Below, in pieces: positions 41,837 through 50,408 of a stretch of 61,906 nt of DNA (the first letter of the stretch is position 1; the number at the start of each line of letters is the position of its first letter). Source of the DNA: CAZNPU01 sp964575335 (GTDB lineage Bacteria; Planctomycetota; Phycisphaerae; Phycisphaerales; SM1A02); assembly GCA_964575335.1 (NCBI GenBank), contig CAZNPU010000018.1:1-61906 (forward strand), written 5' to 3'. A model generated the notes under the pieces. It was given only the letters and a program-made list of their open reading frames with translations, was not told the origin of the DNA and searched no databases. The position numbers were made by a program, and so were the translations under genes.

Positions 41837-43189
41837 ATGAAAGTGCTTCTGATTCATGAACATGGTCGTGCCTTCGGCTCCGGCGCGGTCATTGCGATGT
41901 ATCGCCTGCATCGCGCGCTGCAGAAAGCCGGCGTCGAATCGACCATCGCGTGCCGCCGCCGCCAGCTCGACGGCGAGGATGTTGTCGAACTGCCCCGAGC
42001 CGACCGCATAGAAGATTTTCTCGGAAGCATCACGTGGCGGCTGGGGCTGAATGACATTCATTGCGTCAGCTCATTCAAAATTACGAGTTTCAAGCCGTTT
42101 CTCGAAGCTGACGTGGTGAATACCCACGGTCTGCACACCAACTACTTCAACTATCTCGCCCTGCCTCGCATGGCTAAGCGAAAGCCGCTGGTCGCTACGT
42201 TGCACGACATGTGGCACTTCACCGGCCACTGCGGTTACAACCAGAACTGTCAGCGATGGAAAACCGGCTGTGGCCGCTGTCCCGATCTGACGCTGTTTCC
42301 GCCAGTCAGCCGCGATGCGACGGCCATTGAATGGCGATTGAAGAATTGGGTATATCGCCGCACGCCGATGACGGTTGTCTCTCCCAGCCGGTGGCTTGCC
42401 GATCTGGCGCGGCAGAGCATGCTTGCCCGTTTCGAAATTCATCACATTCCCAATGCCGTTGACATCGAGGTGTTCTATCCGCGCAACCGCAACGAAGCCC
42501 GCGCTGCAATCGGCCTTCCGCAGCACAAATACGTTGTCATGTTCGCTTCCGCTGCGCTCGATAACTACATCAAAGGCGCCGATCTGCTTATCCGCGCGTT
42601 GCAGCGGCTGCCTCGGGCAATCAAAGACAACACCGTGCTGTTGCTGCTGGGCGACCGCGCTGAAGGCATCCGAAACGCAGTTGATATTCCTGCAACAAGC
42701 CTGGGCTACATCACCGATGATCAGCACAAGGCAATTGCCTACTCGGCAGCTGACATGTTCGTGCTGCCCAGCCGCTCCGAAAACCACAGCCTTGTGCTGC
42801 TGGAAGCAATGGCCTGCGGCACGCCGGGCGTTGCGTTCAAAGTCGGCGGCACACCGGAAATCGTTCGTCACAACAACACCGGTTACATTGCGGCTCTTGG
42901 CGACACCGAAGAACTTTGCCGCGGAATCACGCGTCTGTTGGAAGATCATGCCTATCGCGAGCAGCTCAGCCGGAACTGTCGGCAGATGATCATGTCAGAG
43001 TTCTCACTCACGCAGCACGCGCAGCGCTATATTGCACTCTACGAACGCGTGCTTTCCGGCCGCACGACGGCGCACATGCCGGCAGCAGTGCCGACAACAG
43101 CAGCAGCCCCATCTGCTGCCAACGGAGTGCCAATACACCAACCGACGATCAGCACCAAACACTCAAAGGCGCGCGACCCTCACAGGTAA
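41837..43189 (+). CDS. GT4-family glycosyltransferase
   Basis: A 450-residue cytoplasmic glycosyltransferase of the GT-B fold. The N-terminal Rossmann domain has KVLLIHEHGRAFGSGAVIAM (the donor-side glycine loop) and VNTHGLHTNYFNYLALP; the C-terminal domain starts near IHHIPNAVDIEVFYP and has VVMFASAALDNYIKGADLLI, AADMFVLPSRSENHSLVLLE with the EX7E retaining motif (Glu...Glu across SENHSLVLLEAM) and CGTPGVAFKVGGTPEIVRHN. A Thr/Ala/Pro-rich tail follows. It is flanked by the CysE-like gene and the ACP/FkbH pair, which points to extracellular polysaccharide or glycan synthesis. Sugar donor unknown. Confidence 0.92.
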   Translation: MKVLLIHEHGRAFGSGAVIAMYRLHRALQKAGVESTIACRRRQLDGEDVVELPRADRIEDFLGSITWRLGLNDIHCVSSFKITSFKPFLEADVVNTHGLHTNYFNYLALPRMAKRKPLVATLHDMWHFTGHCGYNQNCQRWKTGCGRCPDLTLFPPVSRDATAIEWRLKNWVYRRTPMTVVSPSRWLADLARQSMLARFEIHHIPNAVDIEVFYPRNRNEARAAIGLPQHKYVVMFASAALDNYIKGADLLIRALQRLPRAIKDNTVLLLLGDRAEGIRNAVDIPATSLGYITDDQHKAIAYSAADMFVLPSRSENHSLVLLEAMACGTPGVAFKVGGTPEIVRHNNTGYIAALGDTEELCRGITRLLEDHAYREQLSRNCRQMIMSEFSLTQHAQRYIALYERVLSGRTTAHMPAAVPTTAAAPSAANGVPIHQPTISTKHSKARDPHR

Positions 43190-43313
43190 GCGTCTGCGTG
43201 TTCTTCTTCAGCAGCAGCGTCGGCGATGGCAGACAATCACTCAGCGCCTTGCGGCTGATGCATTCATGCTCCGCCGGGCGGAAAAATAATGTGATGTGAA
43301 GAGCGTGCCTGCT

Positions 43314-43562
43314 TCAGGCGGCAGAGTATTTCGGGCTTTTTGTCGCCAGAAACTGTTTCAACTCGCCTACGTTTTTGAACTCCGCAAGCTGATTGCCCGC
43401 AAACTGCACGCCGAACGCCTCTTCGATGCTGAACATCAAATTGATATGCGCGACGGAATCCCAGCCGGGCACGTCGGCCGCGGTCATGTCGTCACGCAGT
43501 GTCAGTTCATCATCGTTGAATACGGTTTGAAACAACTGCTCCAATCGCTCATGCACCGTCAT
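43314..43562 (-). CDS. Acyl carrier protein
   Basis: An 82-residue acyl carrier protein. It starts MTVHERLEQLFQTVF and has the four-helix pattern with PGWDSVAHINLMFSIEEAFG, in which the Ser of Asp-Ser-Val accepts the phosphopantetheine arm. An acidic helix and the ending LAEFKNVGELKQFLATK follow. The start at 43562 overlaps the FkbH-like stop by 14 bases, so the two are translationally coupled and probably work as a pair. It is not the fatty-acid ACP gene, which would sit with fab genes. Confidence 0.9.
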   Translation of the reverse strand: MTVHERLEQLFQTVFNDDELTLRDDMTAADVPGWDSVAHINLMFSIEEAFGVQFAGNQLAEFKNVGELKQFLATKSPKYSAA

Positions 43563-45537
43563 TTGATGAAACACCCTCCTGCTCCTGCACCAGTTCAATA
43601 AACCCGTTTATGATCGGCCCCTGCTCGGTCACATTGTAAAGCCACGTGGTGGTTCCGTCCTGCTCCTCGGCGTCAAGCTGGAAGCCGAACCGCGGATAAA
43701 TATCGCGCACCATCTGATTCTTTGCGGTGGGAATGTATGTGCCGCGCAGATGCGTGCATCCCATGCGCTGGGCCGCAGCGCACAGATGCGACAGCAGTTC
43801 CGCCTCAACGGTTCTGCCGATGACGCGGCAACTCATCAGCCATGTATCAATATCCAGCACATCGTCAAGGCGGTGAGCGATGAGAAGACTCACCAAACCG
43901 TGATCCGCAAAGCGATCGCGCAGCTTCAGATACAAGTGAACGCAATTCGGGTCGGCCATGAACTGCCGCACTGTCTGCATGCTGTGGCGTCGCGTGGTGA
44001 GGTTGAACTGATTGGTCTTGCCGATCAACTGCACGATGCGCGGCAGGTGCAATTCATCAAATGGCTGCACCACCGCCTGCATCTGCAGGCTTCGATAAAA
44101 CTCCTCGATCGACGTCGCGGACGCTTCCAGCTGCAGCACCTGCGCCCGGGCACGGTATTGCTCGGTCTTCGCAGCATCCTCGGCTGTGAAGCTGCTGGTT
44201 TCAAAGAACATGCACTCCGCCAGCGCGCGCGTGTAGTGCATTGGATCCTGCGGCAGGGTCACCACCTCAACCTCGGGCACAAACTGCCGAATCACCTCGC
44301 GCTCTGCGGGATTGTCATCCACAAACACCAGCGCATCCAGGCCGATGTTCAACGCCTGCGCAATCTTGCGGATATTGTCGCTCTTGCGCTCCCAGTTGGC
44401 GATGAAGATCGCAATGTCGTCGAGCTTGATCTGCATGTCTGGATGCTTCTCAAACGGCTCGCGCGCATCGGCTTCGTTGTTCTTGGAACACACCGCAAGA
44501 ATGACGCCCTTGTTCTTCAATTCCAGAATGTACCGCTGGAACGCGATGAACGCTTCGCCTTCGGGCGAGCCTTGGCCGAGTCGAATGCCCGCCAGGCCGT
44601 CTTCGCCGATCACGCCGCCCCACAGCGTGTTGTCGAGATCGAGCACAAGACACTTCTTGCTTAGTCCCAGATCAGCCGCCAGCACCGCTGCAGTATGCCC
44701 AGCCAGCAGCGGCAACGCTTCAAGCGATACAGCCTGCTTGGCGATGTGCCAGTACTTGTCATCAAACCAGCGACGCTTGCCGAAGTTCGACGCTAACCGC
44801 TCGCAGTCAACGATCGAAACATTGGAGCCGGCCATCTCGCCAAGCATGGCGTTCAAACGCTGCAGCATGGCGTAGCGCGAGCCGGGCAACCGTGCCGCCA
44901 AATGCCCCATTGGGTTCTCCAGCGGCAGCACGAAGTTGTGCATGATTGTCCGGGCCTTGCTGCGCGACGCAAGCGTTTCCCAAAGCGCCCGCCAGCGCGA
45001 CGCCTCAGCAGTCAGAGCCTGATCGGGATCGGGGCTGAAGCTCGGCAGCGCCACTTCGCCAGCATGCAGCGCGAAAATCACAAACTCCGGATCAAATGCA
45101 TAGAGTCGGCTGGATGGATCGATTACCTCCTGCCGATACTGGCCGTAGTGGCCCTCCTGCACGTCAAGCAAAACGCCATGACGCAATGCCGCCAGCCTGA
45201 GCATCGGCGTCAGTTGCGCGGTGGTGTAACTGCCCAGCAGCGACACTTTCGCAGTGCGTTTGGCATCAGGCGAATACTCGCGCAGCACCTGCCCCAGCAA
45301 ACTCGCCGCCGACTGCCAGGGCAAAAACGCCTGAGTCGAATCGACCACGCGCAACAACCATCGGCACGCTGAAGCGTAATCGCCTGTCTTCGTGTAACAC
45401 CGCGCAAGCTTCAGACAGATGTCCGCATCGGGCGTTTCGTCCGCCTGCACCGCTTCCAGATACGCTCCGATCGCGTCGCTGTACTTTTTCGACTGGCGCA
45501 GTTCCTCCCCTCGTTGAATGGCATCAAGAAGCGTCAT
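43549..45537 (-). CDS. FkbH-like HAD-family protein
   Basis: FkbH-type proteins load a glyceryl group from 1,3-bisphosphoglycerate onto an ACP and remove the phosphate. The 662-residue product has a TPR-like N-terminus (about 1-60, with YSDAIGAYLEAV), an SGNH-like middle (100-250), the HAD phosphatase domain with catalytic DLDNTLWGG (Asp300, Asp302) and VCSKNNEAD, then VFVDDNPAEREVI, and a GNAT-like C-terminus (about 510-640, with LYLKLRDRFADHGLVSLLIA). The domain order is that of the FkbH family. The coupled ACP supports a glyceryl-ACP or similar thioester. It probably makes a decoration for a polysaccharide or lipid. No PKS genes are near. Confidence 0.9.
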   Translation of the reverse strand: MTLLDAIQRGEELRQSKKYSDAIGAYLEAVQADETPDADICLKLARCYTKTGDYASACRWLLRVVDSTQAFLPWQSAASLLGQVLREYSPDAKRTAKVSLLGSYTTAQLTPMLRLAALRHGVLLDVQEGHYGQYRQEVIDPSSRLYAFDPEFVIFALHAGEVALPSFSPDPDQALTAEASRWRALWETLASRSKARTIMHNFVLPLENPMGHLAARLPGSRYAMLQRLNAMLGEMAGSNVSIVDCERLASNFGKRRWFDDKYWHIAKQAVSLEALPLLAGHTAAVLAADLGLSKKCLVLDLDNTLWGGVIGEDGLAGIRLGQGSPEGEAFIAFQRYILELKNKGVILAVCSKNNEADAREPFEKHPDMQIKLDDIAIFIANWERKSDNIRKIAQALNIGLDALVFVDDNPAEREVIRQFVPEVEVVTLPQDPMHYTRALAECMFFETSSFTAEDAAKTEQYRARAQVLQLEASATSIEEFYRSLQMQAVVQPFDELHLPRIVQLIGKTNQFNLTTRRHSMQTVRQFMADPNCVHLYLKLRDRFADHGLVSLLIAHRLDDVLDIDTWLMSCRVIGRTVEAELLSHLCAAAQRMGCTHLRGTYIPTAKNQMVRDIYPRFGFQLDAEEQDGTTTWLYNVTEQGPIINGFIELVQEQEGVSSNDGA

Positions 45538-46120
45538 GGTCGAAGATGGTTTCCGTTACAAAGTACGTAGCCAAAGCGGATGAAGAATAGGCAGTGCCTC
45601 GAAAACCTGGAAGAGAAGTTGGAATTATCGGCTACGTGCTGTGCCGACATCAGGGTTCTGCTGCCGTATTGCGCATGCGAAAAGGAAAATCGCGTTCGCG
45701 GCGCACCTCGGTCACTTTTGCGCTTCGCACCACCCCATTGACACTTTCGCTCCACGTCCCTGCTGCTGCCGACGAAAACGGTGTGATGAATGCTGGTGCC
45801 GCAGCAAGCGAGGCAGCAGCCTGCGCAAGCGCAATGCCGACAACGCTGACCAATTTCTCCAGATTACCACCCCCAGCAAGCGCTGCAAACAGGTTCTTTG
45901 TGTCTCTTGTTCAATTCTCTCAAGCGCGGTTCCTCGCCAGAGGCTCCCGGAATTCAGGCGAGGCTTTTCGCTTTATTGCCCCTGCTTGTCCCTTGAGGCA
46001 TCCAATGGATGAACTGATCGCTGAACGCCTGTCGTGACGGGCGTTCCGATATTTTCCATCACATATGAAAGCTGCCGAACCGGACAGCGATGCGCTGTCG
46101 CACTGCTGCAGCGGGCTGGC
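45538..46120. other. Spacer with a palindrome, no convincing gene
   Basis: Between FkbH (leftward) and the second CysE-like gene (leftward). Reading frames here (for example a minus-strand frame at 45650-45853 with a hydrophobic, Ala-rich start) have no recognisable family and no ribosome binding site, so I do not call them. A strong palindrome lies at 46023-46046 (GAACGCC...GGCGTTC, 10-11 paired bases), about 75 bases after the CysE-like stop. It has no U-tract on the minus strand, so it is only a possible terminator. Confidence 0.4.
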
Positions 46121-46750
46121 TCACGTTGCTGCATCGGTATTGGCCGCCGGTTTGGGCAGAGGAATGACACGGGCCGGCTGGGCCACAGCCATGCTGTTCG
46201 CAGGCACGTTCATCATCACCACCGCATTGGGGCCGATGCGCACGTTATCGCCAATGGTGACCTTCCCCAGAATCATGGCCCCCGCGCCGACATCAACGTT
46301 GTTGCCGAGCCGAGGCGCTTTGGCGGGGTCGTACTCGCCGGCTGCTCCGATCGTAACCCCCTGTCGAATCAGGCAATCATCGCCGATGACAGCGTGCTCG
46401 TGTATCACGATCCCACCCTGATGGGCAATGTGAAACCGTCTGCCGATCCTGGCGGTGTAGTGCAGCTCGATGCCATAATGGTTTCGCACATACCGGTGCA
46501 TCATGCGGTAGAGAATGCTCAGCGGTATGCGCAGGATGCGAAACCGCACGCTCATGCGCCATACGCCGAACCGGTACATGAACATCGCGCGAAAGCCCGG
46601 TCGAGTCCAGTCGCAGCCGTTGACGAGGTAGTCTTCCTTCACCAGCGTCCAGAACCCAACGCCGGGCGAATCGGCTGGCGTATTGTGCTGCGCCTTTTCT
46701 GAAGGTGAAGAAGGCATTGTGGTTTCGGTTGTGGATTGAACCTGACTCAC
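46121..46750 (-). CDS. CysE-like serine acetyltransferase (hexapeptide), copy 2
   Basis: A paralogue of the gene at 40954-41574, with the same segments: DWTRPGFRAMFMYRFGVWRM, MHRYVRNHYGIELHYTARIG, HIAHQGGIVIHEHAVIGDDC, IRQGVTIGAAGEYDPAKAPR and VDVGAGAMILGKVTIGDNVR. The two genes even share a 26-base exact DNA match (41219-41244 and 46362-46387), so duplication is fairly recent or this segment is under strong constraint. The start at 46750 is GTG; an ATG 11 codons later is also possible and neither has a good ribosome binding site. The active-site His in HEHAVIG is kept. It lies directly upstream of the FkbH-ACP unit. Confidence 0.85.
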   Translation of the reverse strand: MSQVQSTTETTMPSSPSEKAQHNTPADSPGVGFWTLVKEDYLVNGCDWTRPGFRAMFMYRFGVWRMSVRFRILRIPLSILYRMMHRYVRNHYGIELHYTARIGRRFHIAHQGGIVIHEHAVIGDDCLIRQGVTIGAAGEYDPAKAPRLGNNVDVGAGAMILGKVTIGDNVRIGPNAVVMMNVPANSMAVAQPARVIPLPKPAANTDAAT

Positions 46751-46780
46751 AGCTTGATGCTCACTGCCTGAACGCTCACT

Positions 46781-47593
46781 TTATCGGCAATGCGGCACGC
46801 CAGGCTGGATCGAATCCTGTGCAGACCACTCCAGCAGCGTTGTCGTGGCGGCTGGCAGCCAATGCAGGCCCGTCATCGTCTGAAGCGCGAGTCCTCGAAA
46901 TGGATCGACTTGAACAATCGTGCCAGTGTGCAGTTGCTTGCCGCAGCGAAGCGTTGCTCCAGAGCCGCGCAAAACGTCCCGCACAGCAAACTCTTCAGCT
47001 AGCAAAGCAGCATCCAGGCGCAATGCTGCATCCAGTTCATCCAGAAGGGCCTGAAGCACGACAAGTCGATCCACAGCTACCCCATGCTGGGCCAAGCTCA
47101 CCGCACGCGGTGCAATTTCCTCAGGCCAGGTTTGTTGCGAAACGTTGATGCCGATGCCAATGAGAGCGATTCCATCTGACTGCTCGATCAGAATGCCCGC
47201 CAGCTTGCGGCCGCTGAGCATGATGTCATTGGGCCATTTGATGCCGACGCGCACCTGTCCGTTGCCGCAGCGCTCGATGGCCCGCGCGACTCCGACCGCT
47301 GCAGCGATCGGCAGTCGCTCTGTACGCTCAGGCGGTTCGGCCTGAACCACAAACGTCACCGCCACGCCATCATCGCTGGTGTCGACCCACCGCCTGCCCA
47401 GACGTCCCCTGCCCGCGGTCTGACGCCAGGCGGTGACGACGTGCCCGGGCTTTGCGTCAAGCCGCCTTGCTGCATCCTGGGTGGAATCGGTTTCCCGCAG
47501 CACGGTGATGCGTTTGAACACGCATGCGCCGTGGCGATCCAGCACGCGCTGCAAACGCTCGGGCCACTGTTCAAGTGGAATGCGGGATTTCAT
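46781..47593 (-). CDS. birA: Biotin-[acetyl-CoA carboxylase] ligase, no DNA-binding domain
   Basis: BirA activates biotin with ATP and transfers it to a lysine of biotin carboxyl carrier protein. The 270-residue product has TDSTQDAARRL, the biotin loop GRGRLGRRW with QTAGR before it, IKWPNDIMLSGRKLAGILIE and ALIGIGINVSQ. The N-terminal HTH repressor domain of E. coli BirA is missing, so this is a group I enzyme without repressor function. Its ATG overlaps the nadC stop (ATGA). A small C-terminal SH3-like domain is present (GTIVQVDPFRGLALQTMTG). Confidence 0.95.
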   Translation of the reverse strand: MKSRIPLEQWPERLQRVLDRHGACVFKRITVLRETDSTQDAARRLDAKPGHVVTAWRQTAGRGRLGRRWVDTSDDGVAVTFVVQAEPPERTERLPIAAAVGVARAIERCGNGQVRVGIKWPNDIMLSGRKLAGILIEQSDGIALIGIGINVSQQTWPEEIAPRAVSLAQHGVAVDRLVVLQALLDELDAALRLDAALLAEEFAVRDVLRGSGATLRCGKQLHTGTIVQVDPFRGLALQTMTGLHWLPAATTTLLEWSAQDSIQPGVPHCR

Positions 47594-48507
47594 ACGCGGA
47601 TATCCAGCCCCACATCAAGACAGGGCGCTGAATGCGTGATCGCACCGACGGAAATGCGATCGACGCCCGATTCAGCAATTGACCTTACGGTTTGCAGATT
47701 GATGCCGCCGGAAGCCTCCAGCAATACCTGCGGCGCATGGGCGTCGCGCATCGCCACTGCCTGCCGCAGCACATCCGCCGGCATGTTGTCGAGCAACACG
47801 ATGTCAATGAGTCCGGGCGCAATTGGCAGAATCGCAGCAAGCTGCTCGAGGGAATCCACCTCCACTTCCGCAAAACGCATCGCATATCTGGCCCGGGCAG
47901 TGGTGATTGCATCCTGCAGCGCATGAGCAAGTTCATCAGCAGCCAGATGCGCAAGGTGATTGTCCTTGTAGAGCAGCGCATCAAAGAGACCGATGCGATG
48001 CAGCGTGCCTCCGCCGCAGCGGGTTGCGTACTTTTCCAGAGTGCGCATGCCGGGCGTGGTTTTGCGCGTGTCGCAGATCACCGCTTTTGTGCCAGCAATC
48101 GCATCCACATAGTGCCTTGTCAACGTGGCGATGCCCGAAAGGCGGCCGACGATATTGAGCATCGTGCGCTCGAGCGTCAGCAGATCGCGCAGCGGCATCG
48201 TGAGTATGGCCAGTTCACTGCCCGGCTGACAGCGCTCGCCGTCGCGCATGAGCAATCGGCAGCCATCGTCATGCCCAAAACGCCGACAGATCGCCGGCAC
48301 AATCGCCAGTCCTGCAATGACGCCGCTTTGACGCGAGGCGACTACCGCTGTGCCACTTCGATCCGCAGGAAGAATGCTCTGGCTGGTGATGTCGCCGATG
48401 TCCCCGACATCTTCCGCAAAGGCGGCTTCAAGCAACCGGTCAACTTCACCGCCAGCGGTAAGCGAGGCGAACAGGTCAGGCAGCTCCAGGGTGTTGAGAT
48501 CGATCAT
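47590..48507 (-). CDS. nadC: Nicotinate-nucleotide pyrophosphorylase (quinolinate phosphoribosyltransferase)
   Basis: NadC makes nicotinate mononucleotide from quinolinate and PRPP in de novo NAD synthesis. The 305-residue product (from the ATG at 48507) has AFAEDVGDIGDITSQSILPA near residues 29-48, ERTMLNIVGRLSGIATLTRH, VICDTRKTTPGMRTLEKYAT (substrate-binding Arg and Lys), RIGLFDALLYKDNHLA, and the C-terminal LLDNMPADV and LLEASGGINLQTV strands. Length is normal. It overlaps birA by four bases, so the two are coupled. nadA and nadB are not in this window. Confidence 0.96.
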   Translation of the reverse strand: MIDLNTLELPDLFASLTAGGEVDRLLEAAFAEDVGDIGDITSQSILPADRSGTAVVASRQSGVIAGLAIVPAICRRFGHDDGCRLLMRDGERCQPGSELAILTMPLRDLLTLERTMLNIVGRLSGIATLTRHYVDAIAGTKAVICDTRKTTPGMRTLEKYATRCGGGTLHRIGLFDALLYKDNHLAHLAADELAHALQDAITTARARYAMRFAEVEVDSLEQLAAILPIAPGLIDIVLLDNMPADVLRQAVAMRDAHAPQVLLEASGGINLQTVRSIAESGVDRISVGAITHSAPCLDVGLDIRV

Positions 48508-48677
48508 GCAGCAAGAGTGTAGCAGCGGCACAATATGAATGTGGCGGTTTGAGGCGATGGCGATTATGCTCAGGTGTCGTGGCTTTCAGTTGAAAGTGAG
48601 GCATCAGGCCTCAGGCATCAGAAGCTGGATATCGGGCAACATCTGCAGCCAACGCCTCTTCTCATGCCCGGCGCCTC

Positions 48678-49610
48678 ATGCCTGACACAACACCATCGCT
48701 GCACCCGATTGAGGCGTCGCACCTGCATGCACGGCGGGAACGCGTTTTCCTTGTGCTGGCCGGGCTGTTCCTCGGCTCGCTCACCATGCTCAACATTCTT
48801 GGCGTGACACGCTTCATCGTGCTGGCGTCATGGGGCACGGTGGATGGCAGACAGGTCTGGCAATGGGGCCGACCGCTGTTTGAAGACCCCTATGCGTGGA
48901 CCTTTGCGCTTGCGGCGGGCGTGCTGCCATATCCAATAACGTTCCTCTGCACCGATTTCATCAGTGAGTTTTATGGCAGGCGTCGTGCGAATTTTGTCGT
49001 GTTCGTGGGCTTTCTGCTCAATCTTTGGGTGATTTTCATTTTGTGGGCAACGACCAGCCTGCCGGGCTTTGTCGAGAACGACCCCGTCACAGGCATGCCA
49101 CCGCTGCCTGTGTGGAGTGACGAAGCAGGCGCATATCGCGAGACAGGATGGACGCTGTTTCAAGTGCGAAACCTCGCGTTCGGTGCGGTGATAGCATCGA
49201 TGATCGCGTACTTCGCAGCACAGTTCTGCGATGTGTACCTTTTTCACTTCTGGAAAAAGCTCACCAACGGCAAGCACCTCTGGCTGCGCAACAACGGTTC
49301 AACGCTTGTAAGCCAGATGGTAGATACGGTGGCGGTGATTCTGATCACGCATTTCCTGGCGCATGCGCTGCCGCTGCCGCCGGAAGGTCGATCGCTGACA
49401 CTGCACCTGATGTTGTTCATTGTGACAGGGTATGCGTTCAAGTTCGTCTGCGCGTTGGTGGATACGATTCCGTTTTACATTGGTGTAAGGTATCTGAGCC
49501 GGTATTTGCGAATCGATCCGACGATTGAACATCGCGCGGATGTGGAAGCGGTGTCACTGGATGATTCGTCAGATGGGGATCCGGCTCCGTCAATTGGCGC
49601 CAGACGATGA
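48678..49610 (+). CDS. Queuosine precursor transporter (YhhQ/DUF165)
   Basis: An inner-membrane protein of the YhhQ family, which imports queuosine precursors such as preQ0 and preQ1. The 310-residue product has six hydrophobic segments and the family blocks LCTDFISEFYGRRRANFVVF, FGAVIASMIAYFAAQFCDVY, FWKKLTNGKHLWLRNNGSTL and LVSQMVDTVAVILITHFLAH, with the conserved Asp and Asn residues. It is longer than E. coli YhhQ (221), with an extra loop around NDPVTGMPPLPVWSDEAGAY. I saw no preQ1 riboswitch-like sequence upstream, but a repetitive GGCATCAGGC/GCCTCATGCC stretch occurs at 48600-48690. Confidence 0.92.
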   Translation: MPDTTPSLHPIEASHLHARRERVFLVLAGLFLGSLTMLNILGVTRFIVLASWGTVDGRQVWQWGRPLFEDPYAWTFALAAGVLPYPITFLCTDFISEFYGRRRANFVVFVGFLLNLWVIFILWATTSLPGFVENDPVTGMPPLPVWSDEAGAYRETGWTLFQVRNLAFGAVIASMIAYFAAQFCDVYLFHFWKKLTNGKHLWLRNNGSTLVSQMVDTVAVILITHFLAHALPLPPEGRSLTLHLMLFIVTGYAFKFVCALVDTIPFYIGVRYLSRYLRIDPTIEHRADVEAVSLDDSSDGDPAPSIGARR

Positions 49611-49694
49611 TCTGCAGCGTGTTCGCAGTATGGCGGATTACCGGTTGCCGGCACAGGACAAGCCCCGCAACTGAACCGTGAGTACACTTGTGGC

Positions 49695-50114
49695 ATGAGC
49701 GATCAAGCGACTATTTTCGACAAGATTCTGGCTGGCGAGATTCCGTGTTATCGCGTGTATGAAAACAAGCACGTACTGGCGTTTTTGGATATTGGCCCGT
49801 TGAGCAAAGGCCACACGCTGGTGATTCCCAAGGAGCGCAAGGTTCATCTGCATGAATTGAGCGATGAATCCGCCGCAGCGATCGGGCGTGTGCTGCCGCG
49901 ATTGTGCAGAGCAGTCATGCAGGCCACGGGCGCGACGGCGTACAACGTGCTGCAGAACAACGGCCGGGCTGCGCACCAGGCGGTGATGCACGTGCATTTT
50001 CACATCATTCCCAAATTTGAAAATGCCGGTCTGGAGATTGGCTGGAACGCCGGCAAGCTGGATGACGCAACGGCAAAGGATCTGGTGGCGAAGATCACTG
50101 CAGTTCTGGCGTAA
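49695..50114 (+). CDS. HIT family nucleotide-binding protein
   Basis: A 139-residue HINT-like protein, a purine nucleoside phosphoramidase or related hydrolase. FDKILAGEIPCYRVYENKHV near the start, AFLDIGPLSKGHTLVIPKER, YNVLQNNGRAAHQAVMHVHF and the catalytic histidine triad HVHFHIIPKF near residues 101-110 identify it. Length is normal. It is on the same strand as the YhhQ gene with an 84-base spacer. Cellular substrate unknown. Confidence 0.95.
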   Translation: MSDQATIFDKILAGEIPCYRVYENKHVLAFLDIGPLSKGHTLVIPKERKVHLHELSDESAAAIGRVLPRLCRAVMQATGATAYNVLQNNGRAAHQAVMHVHFHIIPKFENAGLEIGWNAGKLDDATAKDLVAKITAVLA

Positions 50115-50408
50115 GGACCGCGGGTATGGAGGAGGGCGCGGGGTTGGCGGCTGCACGCAGCGGAGTTGCGGGGTTGCTGTGCGTGCGTAATTGATTGGGA
50201 ATGAATCAGGCTGCACGGCAGGCAGGACATTGCGGCGGGGTGATCAGCCGATGCCTGACGCTTCCAAACGCCGCCCAAACGCCCCGCACGAGGTAAATCC
50301 CAGATCAATTTGTCTCCACCCGGTGTTGGACGTTGCGGCTGGGCGTGCTTACGCTCTGCACTTTCTCAATGAGGAGTTCGCACAACGGCGCGATCGCCGG
50401 AGTTGTTC

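Noticed and set aside
45594..46037. Possible genes in the spacer before the second acetyltransferase
   Set aside because: Frames on both strands are short, Ala-rich and lack ribosome binding sites; overlapping frames on both strands argue against any.
48532..48677. preQ1 riboswitch before the YhhQ gene
   Set aside because: No conserved preQ1 aptamer pattern is visible; only repetitive GGCATCAGGC words.
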